Shown here: positions 1 to 8,814 of the stretch, one piece after another
Position numbering within the stretch: the first letter of the stretch is position 1
Layout of the letters: each line of letters begins with the position of its first letter
Source: Mycoplasmatota bacterium
GTDB lineage: Bacteria; Bacillota_I; Bacilli_A; RF39; UBA660
DNA: 64,000 bases
Direction of reading: 5' to 3'
Assembly (NCBI GenBank): GCA_022774645.1
Contig: JALFKQ010000003.1
Coordinates: 1-64,000 of the forward strand
Notes under the pieces: generated by a model
The model's input: the letters and a program-made list of their open reading frames with translations, nothing else
The model's database searches: none
Told to the model about the DNA's origin: nothing
Program-made: the position numbers and the translations under genes

Positions 1-456
1 CCATATAATAATACTTTTATAAGAATTTAGCATTGTTTTTTTGATATAACTATTATAACTTTCTCTTGTTAATGCATTTTTTATTTCCAGATTCTTAAAT
101 CTTTTACTTATATTATAAAGTGAACTTGCCATAACAACAAATGGAATCAAAAAATAATATATAGTACTAAGATTATAACTATTATAAAAAACTGTATTAT
201 TATTTATAATATCATTAAAAGTTTTAAGAGTTGTTCTTTTATATGGTGTGTTTTTTATATTTTCACTACATATATCATACATTTCATTATCTGTTTCATA
301 CTTTAATATATAAGCACAAAATATAAGTTCTCTCTTTGAATCATCTTCCTTTATATTTTCTGATACAACATTTCTTATACAAAAAATTAAAGAAAATATA
401 AACAAAATTATAAATCCTATAATAACCGCTATATTATTTTTAATAAACCTTTTCAT
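1..456 (-). CDS. Membrane protein, C-terminus outside the window
   Basis: I see an open frame of 152 codons that runs off the left edge. It starts at ATG 456 behind an AGGTGA Shine-Dalgarno sequence. The product opens with a Lys/Arg-rich start and a strong membrane segment (about residues 8-27), then a roughly 70-residue polar stretch, then a second membrane segment (about 98-113) followed by a basic loop. This looks like a permease or other multi-pass protein, but I recognise no family. It lies 8 bp downstream of tlyA on the same strand and could be co-transcribed with it. Confidence 0.6.
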   Translation of the reverse strand, partial: MKRFIKNNIAVIIGFIILFIFSLIFCIRNVVSENIKEDDSKRELIFCAYILKYETDNEMYDICSENIKNTPYKRTTLKTFNDIINNNTVFYNSYNLSTIYYFLIPFVVMASSLYNISKRFKNLEIKNALTRESYNSYIKKTMLNSYKSIIIW

Positions 457-464
457 ATATTCAC

Positions 465-1241
465 CTATAACTTAAATGCATCATTTATTACACTATCAAT
501 ATTTATTTCTTTAAAAGTATCTCTTCTAAAATAAGCTAAATATTCTATATTACCATTTCCACCTTTAATTGGAGAATAAGTAAGACCATTTATAAAATAT
601 CCATTTTCCTTAAAAGAATCAATTATATTAATAATAACATCTTTATGTACTTCTTTATTAAGTGGAACACCTCTATATTTATCAGATATTTCTTTACCAC
701 ATTCAAATTGTGGCTTGATTAAGCAAACAATCTCTTTTAAATTATTAAGTTCAGATAACTTACTCATAAGTTTAGTAACAGATATAAATGAAACATCTAT
801 TGAAGCTATATTACATTCTTCTATAATATTATTATTAATATTTCTAAAGTCAGTATTTTCATATAAATGTATCTTATTATTTAATCTTAAATTTTTATCA
901 AATTGATCACTACCTACATCAATAGCATAAACTTCTTTAATACCATTTTGAATAGCACAATCACTAAAGCCACCTGTTGAAGAACCTATATCTAAAAGTA
1001 TTTTATCATTTAAGCTAATATTAAATAGAGATATAGCTTTTTCAAGTTTTAATCCACCTCTTGATACATATTTAAGTTTTTCACCATTAATTTCTAATAT
1101 ATCTTCATTTGTTACATCAAAAGCTGGTTTAGTAATACAAACATTATTACAATAAACAATACCATTTTTAATCTCATTTTGAGCTTTATTTCTTGTTTCA
1201 AATAAGCCTCTATTTACAAGTTCTATATCAATTCTCGTCAT
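465..1241 (-). CDS. tlyA: TlyA-family rRNA 2'-O-methyltransferase (S4 domain + SAM domain)
   Basis: Homologues 2'-O-methylate ribosomal RNA cytidines and were once called hemolysins. The N-terminus (IDIELVNRGL ... ARNKA-type sequence) is an S4 RNA-binding fold. A Rossmann methyltransferase follows, with the SAM motif LDIGSSTGGF near residue 84 and the TlyA signature VSRGGLKLEKA just before it. Length (258 aa) is normal. A longer frame opens at 1262, but the ATG at 1241 has AAAGGAG 10 nt upstream and matches the usual family start, so I use 1241. The start overlaps the end of the upstream ABC transporter gene, which suggests coupling. Confidence 0.9.
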   Translation of the reverse strand: MTRIDIELVNRGLFETRNKAQNEIKNGIVYCNNVCITKPAFDVTNEDILEINGEKLKYVSRGGLKLEKAISLFNISLNDKILLDIGSSTGGFSDCAIQNGIKEVYAIDVGSDQFDKNLRLNNKIHLYENTDFRNINNNIIEECNIASIDVSFISVTKLMSKLSELNNLKEIVCLIKPQFECGKEISDKYRGVPLNKEVHKDVIINIIDSFKENGYFINGLTYSPIKGGNGNIEYLAYFRRDTFKEINIDSVINDAFKL

Positions 1242-2994
1242 TATTTTGAAGCTCCTTTTCATATAAAGATTTATATATTGGATTAGTTTTTAATAGTTCT
1301 AAGTGTGTACCCATACCAGCAACTCTACCATCATCAATCACAATGATTTTATTACAATTTTTTATAGTAGAAAGTCTATGAGCCACTATAAGCATTGTAT
1401 ATTCACTACTTATATTATTAATTGCATTCTGTATATTTTCTTGTGTTTCATTATCAAGTGCACTAGTGGCTTCATCAAATAAAATGATATTTGTTCTCAT
1501 AAGTAATGCTCTTGCAATTGCTACTCTTTGACATTCTCCACCACTTAAAGTAACTCCGCCTTCTCCAACAAGAGTATTATACTTTTTAGGAAGTGACATT
1601 ATATAATCATGAAGTTCACATATTTTACAAACATTCTCAATTTGTTTTTGAGCCGCATCAGGATTAACAAGCAACAGATTATCTTTAATTGTCATATTAA
1701 ATAAATAAGGTTTTTGACTTATAACAGAAATGTTTTTTCTAATTGAATATTTATCTAAATCATTTATGTTATAACCATCTAATAAAATTTCACCATTACT
1801 AACTTCATATATCTTACTAAGTAAATTAATAATTGTACTCTTACCACTACCACTTTTACCAACTATAGCAACAGTATCTTTTGGTTCAATACTAAAATTA
1901 ACACCTTTTAAAACTAAATCCTTATTATATTTAAAACTAACATTTTTAAATTCAATCTTACCAGTTAAATTATTAACTCTCTTATTACCATACTTTTCTT
2001 TCTTATATTCAGTATGATCTATAACTTCAAATACTCTTTCAGCAGATAAAGCAAATTCTTTTAATTGTCTTTCACTCCAAGCTAAATATAATACTGAAGT
2101 AAACAATCTATCTTTATACATAAATACAGCAATTAAAGAAGAAATTTTAATAATATCAAACTTAACAAAATATATTGATAATATTATTATTACTACAGTA
2201 AATATATTCACAATTGTTGATCTTAAAAAAGTATACCAATTATCAGCTTTATAACTTTTTATAGTGTCATCATATAATTCATCTAAATTACCACTAATTC
2301 TTGATTTAAAATGATCAACTATATTTAATAATTTAATATCATGTGAACCTCTAATTCCTTCATTAATTATTGATGTGTTTCTATCTCTTAACTTATTTCT
2401 TCTTTTCTTATATGCATTCCATTTATCCATAGCATATTTTTCAACTAAATAAACAGTAATAGTACCAAGAACAGTAACAACACCAAGTACAAAATTTATA
2501 TAAAAAATATATATAAATACAAATACATTAGAAAGTATTCTAGATACATTACCTCTAACAGCATTAAAAGCATTAACAATATTATTAGGATCTTCTGTTA
2601 TTCTAGTTAAAAATACTCCACTAGAAGTTTTTAAAAGTTCTTTATTATCTATATCAAAATAAGCTGAAATTACATCTTTCTTTAAATTATTTGTAACAGT
2701 TTCTTGTACCTTAATATAAGCTCTCATAAAGAAAATATTATCAAGAAAATCCATAAATAATGCAATTCCTAAAATAAACACAGAATAACTAATAGCAGCA
2801 TCTAATCTACCACTAGTCGAATAATCAAGTATTTTAGCTATTAAAGCTGGTGCAAATGAATTAAATATACTAATTATAATACTAAGTGATATTAATACAA
2901 TAACAGCTTTCTTTTCCTTAGCAAAATACGGAACACACTTTTTAACATATTTCCACACACTAGTTTTTTTCTTATTTTTTACATCCTTTTTCAT
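1228..2994 (-). CDS. ABC exporter, fused permease and ATPase
   Basis: This is a half-transporter of the exporter type, expected to work as a homodimer or with a partner in the membrane. The first ~320 residues hold the six-helix transmembrane domain. The ATPase domain follows with an intact Walker A (GKSGSGKST, ~379-387), signature LSGGE (~483-487), Walker B IILFDE (~503-508) and an AHR H-loop. All catalytic motifs are present, so it should be active. The substrate cannot be read from the sequence; the family includes lipid, drug and peptide exporters. No paired half-transporter lies next to it. It ends inside tlyA. Confidence 0.85.
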   Translation of the reverse strand: MKKDVKNKKKTSVWKYVKKCVPYFAKEKKAVIVLISLSIIISIFNSFAPALIAKILDYSTSGRLDAAISYSVFILGIALFMDFLDNIFFMRAYIKVQETVTNNLKKDVISAYFDIDNKELLKTSSGVFLTRITEDPNNIVNAFNAVRGNVSRILSNVFVFIYIFYINFVLGVVTVLGTITVYLVEKYAMDKWNAYKKRRNKLRDRNTSIINEGIRGSHDIKLLNIVDHFKSRISGNLDELYDDTIKSYKADNWYTFLRSTIVNIFTVVIIILSIYFVKFDIIKISSLIAVFMYKDRLFTSVLYLAWSERQLKEFALSAERVFEVIDHTEYKKEKYGNKRVNNLTGKIEFKNVSFKYNKDLVLKGVNFSIEPKDTVAIVGKSGSGKSTIINLLSKIYEVSNGEILLDGYNINDLDKYSIRKNISVISQKPYLFNMTIKDNLLLVNPDAAQKQIENVCKICELHDYIMSLPKKYNTLVGEGGVTLSGGECQRVAIARALLMRTNIILFDEATSALDNETQENIQNAINNISSEYTMLIVAHRLSTIKNCNKIIVIDDGRVAGMGTHLELLKTNPIYKSLYEKELQNNDEN

Positions 2995-3021
2995 AATATG
3001 ATTTTAACACATTTAACATAT

Positions 3022-3051
3022 AAAAAACACATATTTTTAAAATATGTGTTT
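3022..3051 (-). terminator. Rho-independent terminator after der
   Basis: An 11-bp perfect inverted repeat (arms 3025-3035 and 3041-3051, 5-nt loop) is followed on the minus strand by a run of T. It lies 5 bp past the der stop codon and separates der from the ABC exporter gene. Confidence 0.75.
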
Positions 3052-3055
3052 CATA

Positions 3056-4372
3056 TTATAATTCCTTTTCACCTTTATTTTTAAATTGTATAACAATAGG
3101 AGTACCACTAAAATCAATATTTTCTCTTATCTTATTTTCTAAATATCTATAATATGAGAAATGTACTAAACCTTTAGAGTTAACTTCAATATCAAATCTA
3201 GGTGGTTTAGTTCCAGATTGATGAGCAAAATATACTTTTAGTTTCTTTCCTTTGTATGATGCTGGTGGTGTTTCAATAAATGCATTTCTTATAACATCAT
3301 TTATTATGCTTGTTTTAACTTCTTTAATAGAGTTTTCATAAGAAGCAAGAACCTCCGGCATAAGTGTATGGATTCTTTTTTTAGTTTGTGCACTTAAAAA
3401 CACAACCTTAGCAAAATCCATAAATTGAAAATTATGTTTAATATCCTTTTTCCATTCCTTCATAGATTCATCTTTTTCATCTATTGTATCCCATTTATTA
3501 ACAACTATAACAACAGGTTTACCAGCTTCAAGAGCATATCCAGCTATATGTTTATCATGCTCTACAATTCCAGTAGTTGCATCTAAAACAAGTAAACAAA
3601 CATCGCTTCTATCTATAGCTTTCATACTTCTAAGTAAACTATACTTTTCAACAGCTTCAAATATTTTACCCTTCTTACGAAGACCAGCTGTATCTATCAA
3701 TGTATATTCTTCTTTATTATAAGTAAACTTTGTATCAATAGCATCTCTAGTAGTACCAGCTACATTACTAACAATAACTCTTTCTTCATTAAGTAAAGCA
3801 TTTACAAGGCTACTCTTACCTACATTAGGTCTTCCAATAACAGATATCTTAATATTTTCATCCTCATCTTCATAACCTGCTTCATAACCATCAGTAACAG
3901 TTTTTAATAATTCATTAACTCCACTTCCATGTTCAGCACTGATTGGAATATATTCATCAAATCCTAAACTGTAAAATTCATAAATATTATCACTAGATAA
4001 TTTATTATCCATTTTATTAACAGCTACTACTACTCTTTTATCTTGCTTTTTTAACATATCTCTTATTAATAAATCACTAGTAGTAAGTCCATCTTTTCCA
4101 TCTACAACAAAAATAATAGTATCAGCTTCATTAATACCAACTTCAACTTGTATTCTTATTTCTTCATTAAACTCTCCTTCACTTAAATCAATACCACCTG
4201 TATCAATTAAATAAAAAGGTATATTTTTATAACTAGCTTGACTATATATTCTATCTCTAGTAACACCAGGAATATCTTCGATAATAGCTACCTTTTTACC
4301 AACTATTCTATTAAAAAGTGTACTTTTCCCTGTATTAGGTCTACCAACTAAACATATTGTTTGCTTTGCCAT
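3056..4372 (-). CDS. der: Ribosome assembly GTPase Der (EngA)
   Basis: Der is the double-GTPase factor needed for 50S subunit assembly. Two G domains are visible: GRPNTGKS at residues 10-17 with DTGG near 57 and NKMD near 119, and GRPNVGKS at about 180-187 with DTAG and NKWD. The C-terminal KH-like domain occupies roughly the last 80 residues. Length 438 aa is typical. The start has GGTGAAGGGGA upstream. In many Firmicutes der neighbours plsY/gpsA or rpsA; neither is here. Confidence 0.97.
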   Translation of the reverse strand: MAKQTICLVGRPNTGKSTLFNRIVGKKVAIIEDIPGVTRDRIYSQASYKNIPFYLIDTGGIDLSEGEFNEEIRIQVEVGINEADTIIFVVDGKDGLTTSDLLIRDMLKKQDKRVVVAVNKMDNKLSSDNIYEFYSLGFDEYIPISAEHGSGVNELLKTVTDGYEAGYEDEDENIKISVIGRPNVGKSSLVNALLNEERVIVSNVAGTTRDAIDTKFTYNKEEYTLIDTAGLRKKGKIFEAVEKYSLLRSMKAIDRSDVCLLVLDATTGIVEHDKHIAGYALEAGKPVVIVVNKWDTIDEKDESMKEWKKDIKHNFQFMDFAKVVFLSAQTKKRIHTLMPEVLASYENSIKEVKTSIINDVIRNAFIETPPASYKGKKLKVYFAHQSGTKPPRFDIEVNSKGLVHFSYYRYLENKIRENIDFSGTPIVIQFKNKGEKEL

Positions 4373-4426
4373 TCCCCTTCACCTCGAATACATTATACTA
4401 AAAAAGTTAAAAGATTTCTAGTATAA

Positions 4427-4451
4427 AGAAAAAAGACTAGGAATTCTAGTC
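4427..4451 (-). terminator. Terminator after the BspA-like gene
   Basis: Perfect 6-bp stem GACTAG/CTAGTC (4435-4440 and 4446-4451) with a 5-nt loop, then six T on the minus strand. It sits just past the stop at 4463. Confidence 0.75.
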
Positions 4452-4462
4452 AATTATAAATA

Positions 4463-5692
4463 TTAAACTATAACAGTAATTCTCATAGTATCAGGATATT
4501 TAGTAATATCTTGTGTAAAATCAGAATTAATTACAGTTGAAGGTACAAAAACAGTATCTATAGTACGATTTTCAAACATATTATTTAAAATAGAACCATC
4601 AGGTATATCAGAAATAAAATACACATATTGAGTAGTACTATTAGCAAACATATAACTCATATCAACTATATCATAAAAAGAAAAATTAGTTACATTGATG
4701 TCACTTGCAGCAGATCCATAAAACATATAACTCATATCAGTGACATTATGTGTATCAAAATATGTAAGATATAATTTATCAGTATATTTTGAATTATAAA
4801 ACATATATGACATATCTATTACTTTACTTGTATTGAAAACTAGAGAACTAATATCAGTAAACGAAGTATTACAAAACATACAATTCATATCAGTAACATT
4901 ACTTGTATCGAACTCTTTATAACTAATACTAATTGCTTTACTATTAGCAAACATAGCTGATGTAGATACTATTGGTTTATCATTAATAGAAGAACATATC
5001 TCACTTGTTACAGGAGCAGTACTATCTTTATCTGTTAATATTACTGACCAGCCATCATCACTAAATGATTTTAGTTGATAACTATCCTCATCAACATTAT
5101 AATAATTATACATTTTATAAATATATGTGTATTGACCATAACTATATGTAGCTCCAGCAACTAAGTTTCCTGTAAATACACAAGCATCAGGAACAACCTC
5201 AGTTATTTGCATATATCCACCACTTAGAACAATACTGTTTAAATCATTATAATCATAACCACCAAATACTTTGAATGTAAACTTTAAAGCAGCACTGCTG
5301 TTATTAGTTATTCTAAGTTTAATTGATTTATTACCATTAGAAGTAATAGAACCACTAGGAGTACTATAAGAAGTATCATCATAATAATATATAGAATAAT
5401 TAGAATTATTATTATCAATTATATAACCTAATTTATATTTAGTAATTATTTCATTCTTTGATGATATTAAAAGAGTTATATCACTCGTACCATTAGGAAT
5501 AGACACAAAATTAGTATTATTACCATTAATATTAATCGTATAACTTAACTCCCCAACATACATTTCAGCTACTTTGTGATTGTTAGACAAAACAAAAAAG
5601 TTAGAATAAGAAAAATTAAGAATAATTCCTATTAAACAAATCAATACTAAAACAAACATCTTGTTTTTAAATATATAATCTATTTTATTCAT
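4463..5692 (-). CDS. BspA-like (DUF285 repeat) membrane-anchored surface protein
   Basis: A type II membrane anchor lies at residues 11-30. A beta-rich domain follows (~45-165). Next comes a module at ~171-248 that is clearly shared with the pseudopilin fusion at 25362-27107 (both have DGW.V.LTDK.ST, EIC..INDKP.VST.AM). The C-terminal half has about five BspA/DUF285 repeats of ~24 residues built on the pattern NVTDMSYMFYGS. DUF285 repeats form leucine-rich-repeat-like solenoids in surface proteins of Mollicutes and gut bacteria. Function is unknown; adhesion is a guess. There is no sorting signal. The gene has no Shine-Dalgarno sequence and looks leaderless (see promoter). Confidence 0.8.
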   Translation of the reverse strand: MNKIDYIFKNKMFVLVLICLIGIILNFSYSNFFVLSNNHKVAEMYVGELSYTININGNNTNFVSIPNGTSDITLLISSKNEIITKYKLGYIIDNNNSNYSIYYYDDTSYSTPSGSITSNGNKSIKLRITNNSSAALKFTFKVFGGYDYNDLNSIVLSGGYMQITEVVPDACVFTGNLVAGATYSYGQYTYIYKMYNYYNVDEDSYQLKSFSDDGWSVILTDKDSTAPVTSEICSSINDKPIVSTSAMFANSKAISISYKEFDTSNVTDMNCMFCNTSFTDISSLVFNTSKVIDMSYMFYNSKYTDKLYLTYFDTHNVTDMSYMFYGSAASDINVTNFSFYDIVDMSYMFANSTTQYVYFISDIPDGSILNNMFENRTIDTVFVPSTVINSDFTQDITKYPDTMRITVIV

Positions 5693-5699
5693 ACATTAC

Positions 5700-5729
5700 A
5701 TTATATCACAATTTATTTTTTATTCACAA
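5700..5729 (-). promoter_or_regulatory. Sigma-A type promoter, start codon at +1
   Basis: On the minus strand TTGTGA (5724-5729), an 18-bp spacer, and TATAAT (5700-5705) preceded by an extended-10 TGA. Only 7 nt separate the -10 box from the ATG at 5692, so the predicted mRNA starts at the start codon. Confidence 0.6.
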
Positions 5730-5754
5730 GTTATTAAATCAATTTTTTATTTAT

Positions 5755-5783
5755 TTGATATAGAATTAAATTTATTATATAAT
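5755..5783 (+). promoter_or_regulatory. Sigma-A promoter of the PAP2 gene
   Basis: TTGATA (5755-5760), a 17-bp spacer and TATAAT (5778-5783). Transcription should begin near 5790, which is the first base of the GTG codon of the downstream frame. Confidence 0.7.
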
Positions 5784-5789
5784 TAATTA

Positions 5790-6443
5790 GTGATTTATAT
5801 GAAGAAGTTATTAAAAAAGTTAGAAATCAAACCTATTATTACTACAATATGCTTAGTAATATTTCAATCTATATTGTATTTCGTATCAAAACTATTACAA
5901 GGAGATCTGAATTTAGTTGGTAATGTAATAGATACTAAAATACCATTTCTACCAGCATTTTTTATACCATATTGTATATGGTATTTAATGATATTCATAA
6001 TACCATACTATTTATATTGTAAAGATAAAAATAAATTCGTAAAATATACAATTTCATATATATTATGTTCTATGGTTGGTAATATAGTTTTTATAACATA
6101 CCCATCAACAGTAACAAGACCAGAAGTAACAGGAACAGATATATTTTCTATGATAGCAAAATTAATTTATTGGATAGATACCCCAGTTAATTGTTTTCCA
6201 TCACTACATTGTGCTATAAGTATGTTATTTATTTTATATGTATGTGAAGGCAAAAATACTACTACTTTAACTAAAATGTCAGTAATAATAATTTCAATAT
6301 TAATAATGTTATCTACACTTTTTACTAAACAACATGTAGTATCAGACTTAATAAGTGGAGATATACTTGCAATAATAATATATTTCATAGTTAAACCTAC
6401 AAAGAAACTTCCAAACTATATTAAAAATAAATTAAATATATAA
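5790..6443 (+). CDS. PAP2-superfamily membrane phosphatase/phosphotransferase
   Basis: The protein (217 aa) has about six membrane helices. The PAP2 active-site motifs are present: FPSLHCA near residue 137 and TKQHVVSDLISG near 180, with the catalytic histidines. Relatives dephosphorylate lipid phosphates such as undecaprenyl pyrophosphate, or transfer inositol phosphate groups; which applies here cannot be told. Two starts are possible, GTG 5790 and ATG 5799. Neither has a Shine-Dalgarno sequence. The GTG falls at the predicted transcription start, matching the leaderless pattern of other genes in this window, so I keep it. Confidence 0.8.
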   Translation: MIYMKKLLKKLEIKPIITTICLVIFQSILYFVSKLLQGDLNLVGNVIDTKIPFLPAFFIPYCIWYLMIFIIPYYLYCKDKNKFVKYTISYILCSMVGNIVFITYPSTVTRPEVTGTDIFSMIAKLIYWIDTPVNCFPSLHCAISMLFILYVCEGKNTTTLTKMSVIIISILIMLSTLFTKQHVVSDLISGDILAIIIYFIVKPTKKLPNYIKNKLNI

Positions 6444-6449
6444 AAACAG

Positions 6450-6478
6450 TTTACAATCAAATGTTTGTATGCTATTAT
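6450..6478 (+). promoter_or_regulatory. lexA promoter with possible operator
   Basis: TTTACA (6450-6455), 17-bp spacer, TATTAT (6473-6478). Within the spacer lies CAAATGTTTG (6458-6467), an imperfect dyad that could be an autoregulatory LexA site. It does not match the Bacillus SOS box (GAAC-N4-GTTC) well, so the operator is tentative. Confidence 0.5.
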
Positions 6479-6501
6479 TTAGGTATTAAGTGGAGGAATA
6501 T

Positions 6502-7119
6502 ATGGAAAAATTAACATCTAAACAAGAAAAGATATTGGATACAATAAAAAGATTCATAGCAGAAAAAGGATATGCACCTACAATTCGTGAATTATGTAAA
6601 TTATGTAATTTAAACAGTACTGCAACTATGTTTGTTCATTTAAAAAATCTTACTAAAAAAGGATATATTAGTCAAACTGAAAGTAAGTTTAGAACAATTG
6701 AATTAACTGTTCCAAATGAATATATTAAAAACGATGACTCAGTTGTTAATGTTCCGCTACTTGGAAAAGTAGCTGCTGGTAATCCTATTGAAGCAATTGA
6801 AAATCCAAATGAATATTTCTCACTACCAAAAGAACTAATACCAATGAATCATGATGTATTCACATTAGAAGTAAGTGGTGACTCAATGATTAACATAGGA
6901 ATATTTGATGGAGATATAGTTATTGTTAAAAAGGAAAGAACTGCAAATAATGGTGAAATTGTAGTTGCAATGACAGATGAAAATGAAGTAACACTTAAAA
7001 GATTTTATAAAGAAAAAGATCATATAAAACTACAACCTGAAAATGATTATTTGGAACCAATAATATTAAATAATGTAACTATTCTTGGTAAAGCAATTGG
7101 TCTTTATAGAAAGATATAA
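6502..7119 (+). CDS. lexA: SOS repressor LexA
   Basis: LexA represses DNA-damage genes until RecA-ssDNA triggers self-cleavage. From ATG 6502 the protein is 205 aa. The N-terminal winged-helix domain spans about 1-68 (SKQEKILDTI, GYAPTIRE). The Ala-Gly cleavage site is A92-G93 (KVAAGNP). The catalytic dyad is Ser128 (SGDSM) and Lys166 (VTLKRF). A GTG at 6490 is in frame, but it lies at the GTGGAGG Shine-Dalgarno sequence, so the ATG is the start. No terminator separates it from the PAP2 gene, though lexA has its own promoter. Confidence 0.95.
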   Translation: MEKLTSKQEKILDTIKRFIAEKGYAPTIRELCKLCNLNSTATMFVHLKNLTKKGYISQTESKFRTIELTVPNEYIKNDDSVVNVPLLGKVAAGNPIEAIENPNEYFSLPKELIPMNHDVFTLEVSGDSMINIGIFDGDIVIVKKERTANNGEIVVAMTDENEVTLKRFYKEKDHIKLQPENDYLEPIILNNVTILGKAIGLYRKI

Positions 7120-7120
7120 A

Positions 7121-7150
7121 AAAACTGATTTATTAAATCAGTTTTATTTT
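7121..7150. terminator. Bidirectional terminator between lexA and the rhomboid gene
   Basis: 10-bp stem (7121-7130 with 7136-7145, 5-nt loop) with A/T-rich flanks on both sides. It can end lexA on the plus strand and the rhomboid gene on the minus strand; it overlaps the rhomboid stop codon. Confidence 0.7.
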
Positions 7151-8277
7151 GTCATAATCATATATATTAAGAATATAAACATAAGAATTAATACTATGAA
7201 ACCATTAATTTGATCATTCTTTCTATATTTATCACCTATTCCAAGTCCCATTGAAACAAGTATTCCACCAAGAAGTCCTCCAATATGAGCAACTAAATCA
7301 ACAGATGGTAACATAAATCCAATAATTAAATTAATAACAATTACTGGTACAATACTTTCTCTTAGTATACCTTGTAATGTAGCTCGATAATAATAAGTAA
7401 AATAACAGATACTACCAAGAAGACCAAAGATAGCCCCACTTGCTCCTATACTTATACTACCAGCACTCATAAATACAGAAGAAAATACACTACCTAAAAG
7501 ACCACTTACTAAATATATAAATATATATTTACTCTTTCCATAATATCTTTCAACAACAGGTCCAATAGTATATAAAGCATACATATTAAGAAGTAAATGC
7601 ATAATACTTCCATGAACGAACATACAAGTAAGTAATCTATAAAATTGACCTTTTTGAACAAGTTCATAATTATTACCAAATATATTAATTAATTCATCAT
7701 TACTATGTAACATACCATATAAGAAAACCATTAAATTAAGAACAATTATTATATAAGTAACAATTGGCTTTTTAGGACTAAATATCTTAGCCAATTTCTT
7801 TTCATTTTTTATAGTCTTTTGATTCATATCTTCTGTTAATTTAAAGAATTCAACTGGATCAACTTCATCAGTTAAAGTAGTATCACTAACCTTAGGAAAA
7901 AATTCCTTAACAACTTTATTCTTCTTAAAATCTTCAAGATCCCCTACTTTAATAGTTTCAATATTTTTATTATCAATTATATTTACATTTTCACCAGTAT
8001 CTAATAATAAATTTAAAGTAGTCATTTTTAATGATAAAGTATTTCTTTTAATACTTTTCATTATTGTTTTAACTTTAAATATATCACTTTTAAATTGCTC
8101 TTCATTATGTATATAATTTGTATTTATTCTTATAAGTTTAAGATCATTTTCCATATTTTCTAGCCATATTTCATTTTCAAGACCATTTATAATAACAGGT
8201 TTATAATCTTCTTCTGTAATAAAGTAATGTAATATTTTTAATATGACATCATCTTTTTTATTTATTTTAATATTCAT
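7144..8277 (-). CDS. Rhomboid intramembrane serine protease, GluP-like
   Basis: Rhomboids cut transmembrane substrates inside the membrane. The protein has a ~165-residue soluble N-terminal domain and then a six- or seven-helix rhomboid core. Catalytic Ser280 lies in GASGAIFG and His331 in AHIGG; the HGSIMHLLLN element (222-231) supplies the oxyanion Asn. The soluble N-domain plus rhomboid layout resembles Bacillus GluP (YqgP). An in-frame ATG lies at 8358, but ATG 8277 has AAAGGAGT 5 nt upstream, so the first 27 codons of the longer frame are left out. Confidence 0.88.
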   Translation of the reverse strand: MNIKINKKDDVILKILHYFITEEDYKPVIINGLENEIWLENMENDLKLIRINTNYIHNEEQFKSDIFKVKTIMKSIKRNTLSLKMTTLNLLLDTGENVNIIDNKNIETIKVGDLEDFKKNKVVKEFFPKVSDTTLTDEVDPVEFFKLTEDMNQKTIKNEKKLAKIFSPKKPIVTYIIIVLNLMVFLYGMLHSNDELINIFGNNYELVQKGQFYRLLTCMFVHGSIMHLLLNMYALYTIGPVVERYYGKSKYIFIYLVSGLLGSVFSSVFMSAGSISIGASGAIFGLLGSICYFTYYYRATLQGILRESIVPVIVINLIIGFMLPSVDLVAHIGGLLGGILVSMGLGIGDKYRKNDQINGFIVLILMFIFLIYMIMTK

Positions 8278-8337
8278 TGTAACTCCTTTCAGTTTCAATA
8301 ATAATATTTTACTATTAAACATAAAATTAGTAAAGAG

Positions 8338-8814
8338 GTGATAAAAATTAAAAAACATCTAAAAGATATTTTATTATTCATTATAATACTATTTTTATGG
8401 CTTTTAAGCGGTTTATTATTTAAATATAATAAAGAATATTATGAACTATTAAAACTGCCATCATTTGTCTTAAATGGTAAAGTAATAAGCATCATTTGGT
8501 TTATCATTTATATACTAAATACAATAAGTATAATAATATTATCTAAAAAAACAAATATATTCAAAAATAGAGATTATTTGTATATATTACTTACTAATTA
8601 CTTAGCAAACGAATTATTTATGTATTTCTTCTTCTATTTAATGAGTCCATTCTTAGGATTTGCAATTACAACTGTAGTAGCTTTAAGTACAATATTCTTA
8701 TTTATAGAAACAAAAAAGATTTCTAAAAAATCTTCTTATTTCTTAATACCATATATTATTTATAGTATATATGCTTTTATATTAATGAGTAGTGTTTATT
8801 TTATGAATTTCTAA
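8338..8814 (+). CDS. TspO/MBR-family membrane protein (divergent)
   Basis: The protein is ~158 aa with five membrane helices. The loop YYELLKLPSFVLNGKV followed by IIWFIIYILN corresponds to the TspO hallmark region (KPxW ... WxxLY), though two conserved tryptophans are replaced. TspO proteins bind porphyrins and other hydrophobic ligands. The start is unusual: the only normal start codon, GTG 8338, lies inside a near-perfect Shine-Dalgarno sequence (AGAGGTG), and the codon 6 nt after it is ATT (8347). The 3' end overlaps rluD by 14 bp, convergently. Confidence 0.65.
   Translation: MIKIKKHLKDILLFIIILFLWLLSGLLFKYNKEYYELLKLPSFVLNGKVISIIWFIIYILNTISIIILSKKTNIFKNRDYLYILLTNYLANELFMYFFFYLMSPFLGFAITTVVALSTIFLFIETKKISKKSSYFLIPYIIYSIYAFILMSSVYFMNF

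Noticed and set aside
6458..6467. Confident LexA operator
   Set aside because: The dyad is well placed between -35 and -10 but does not match known Firmicute SOS boxes, so it is kept only as a possible site.
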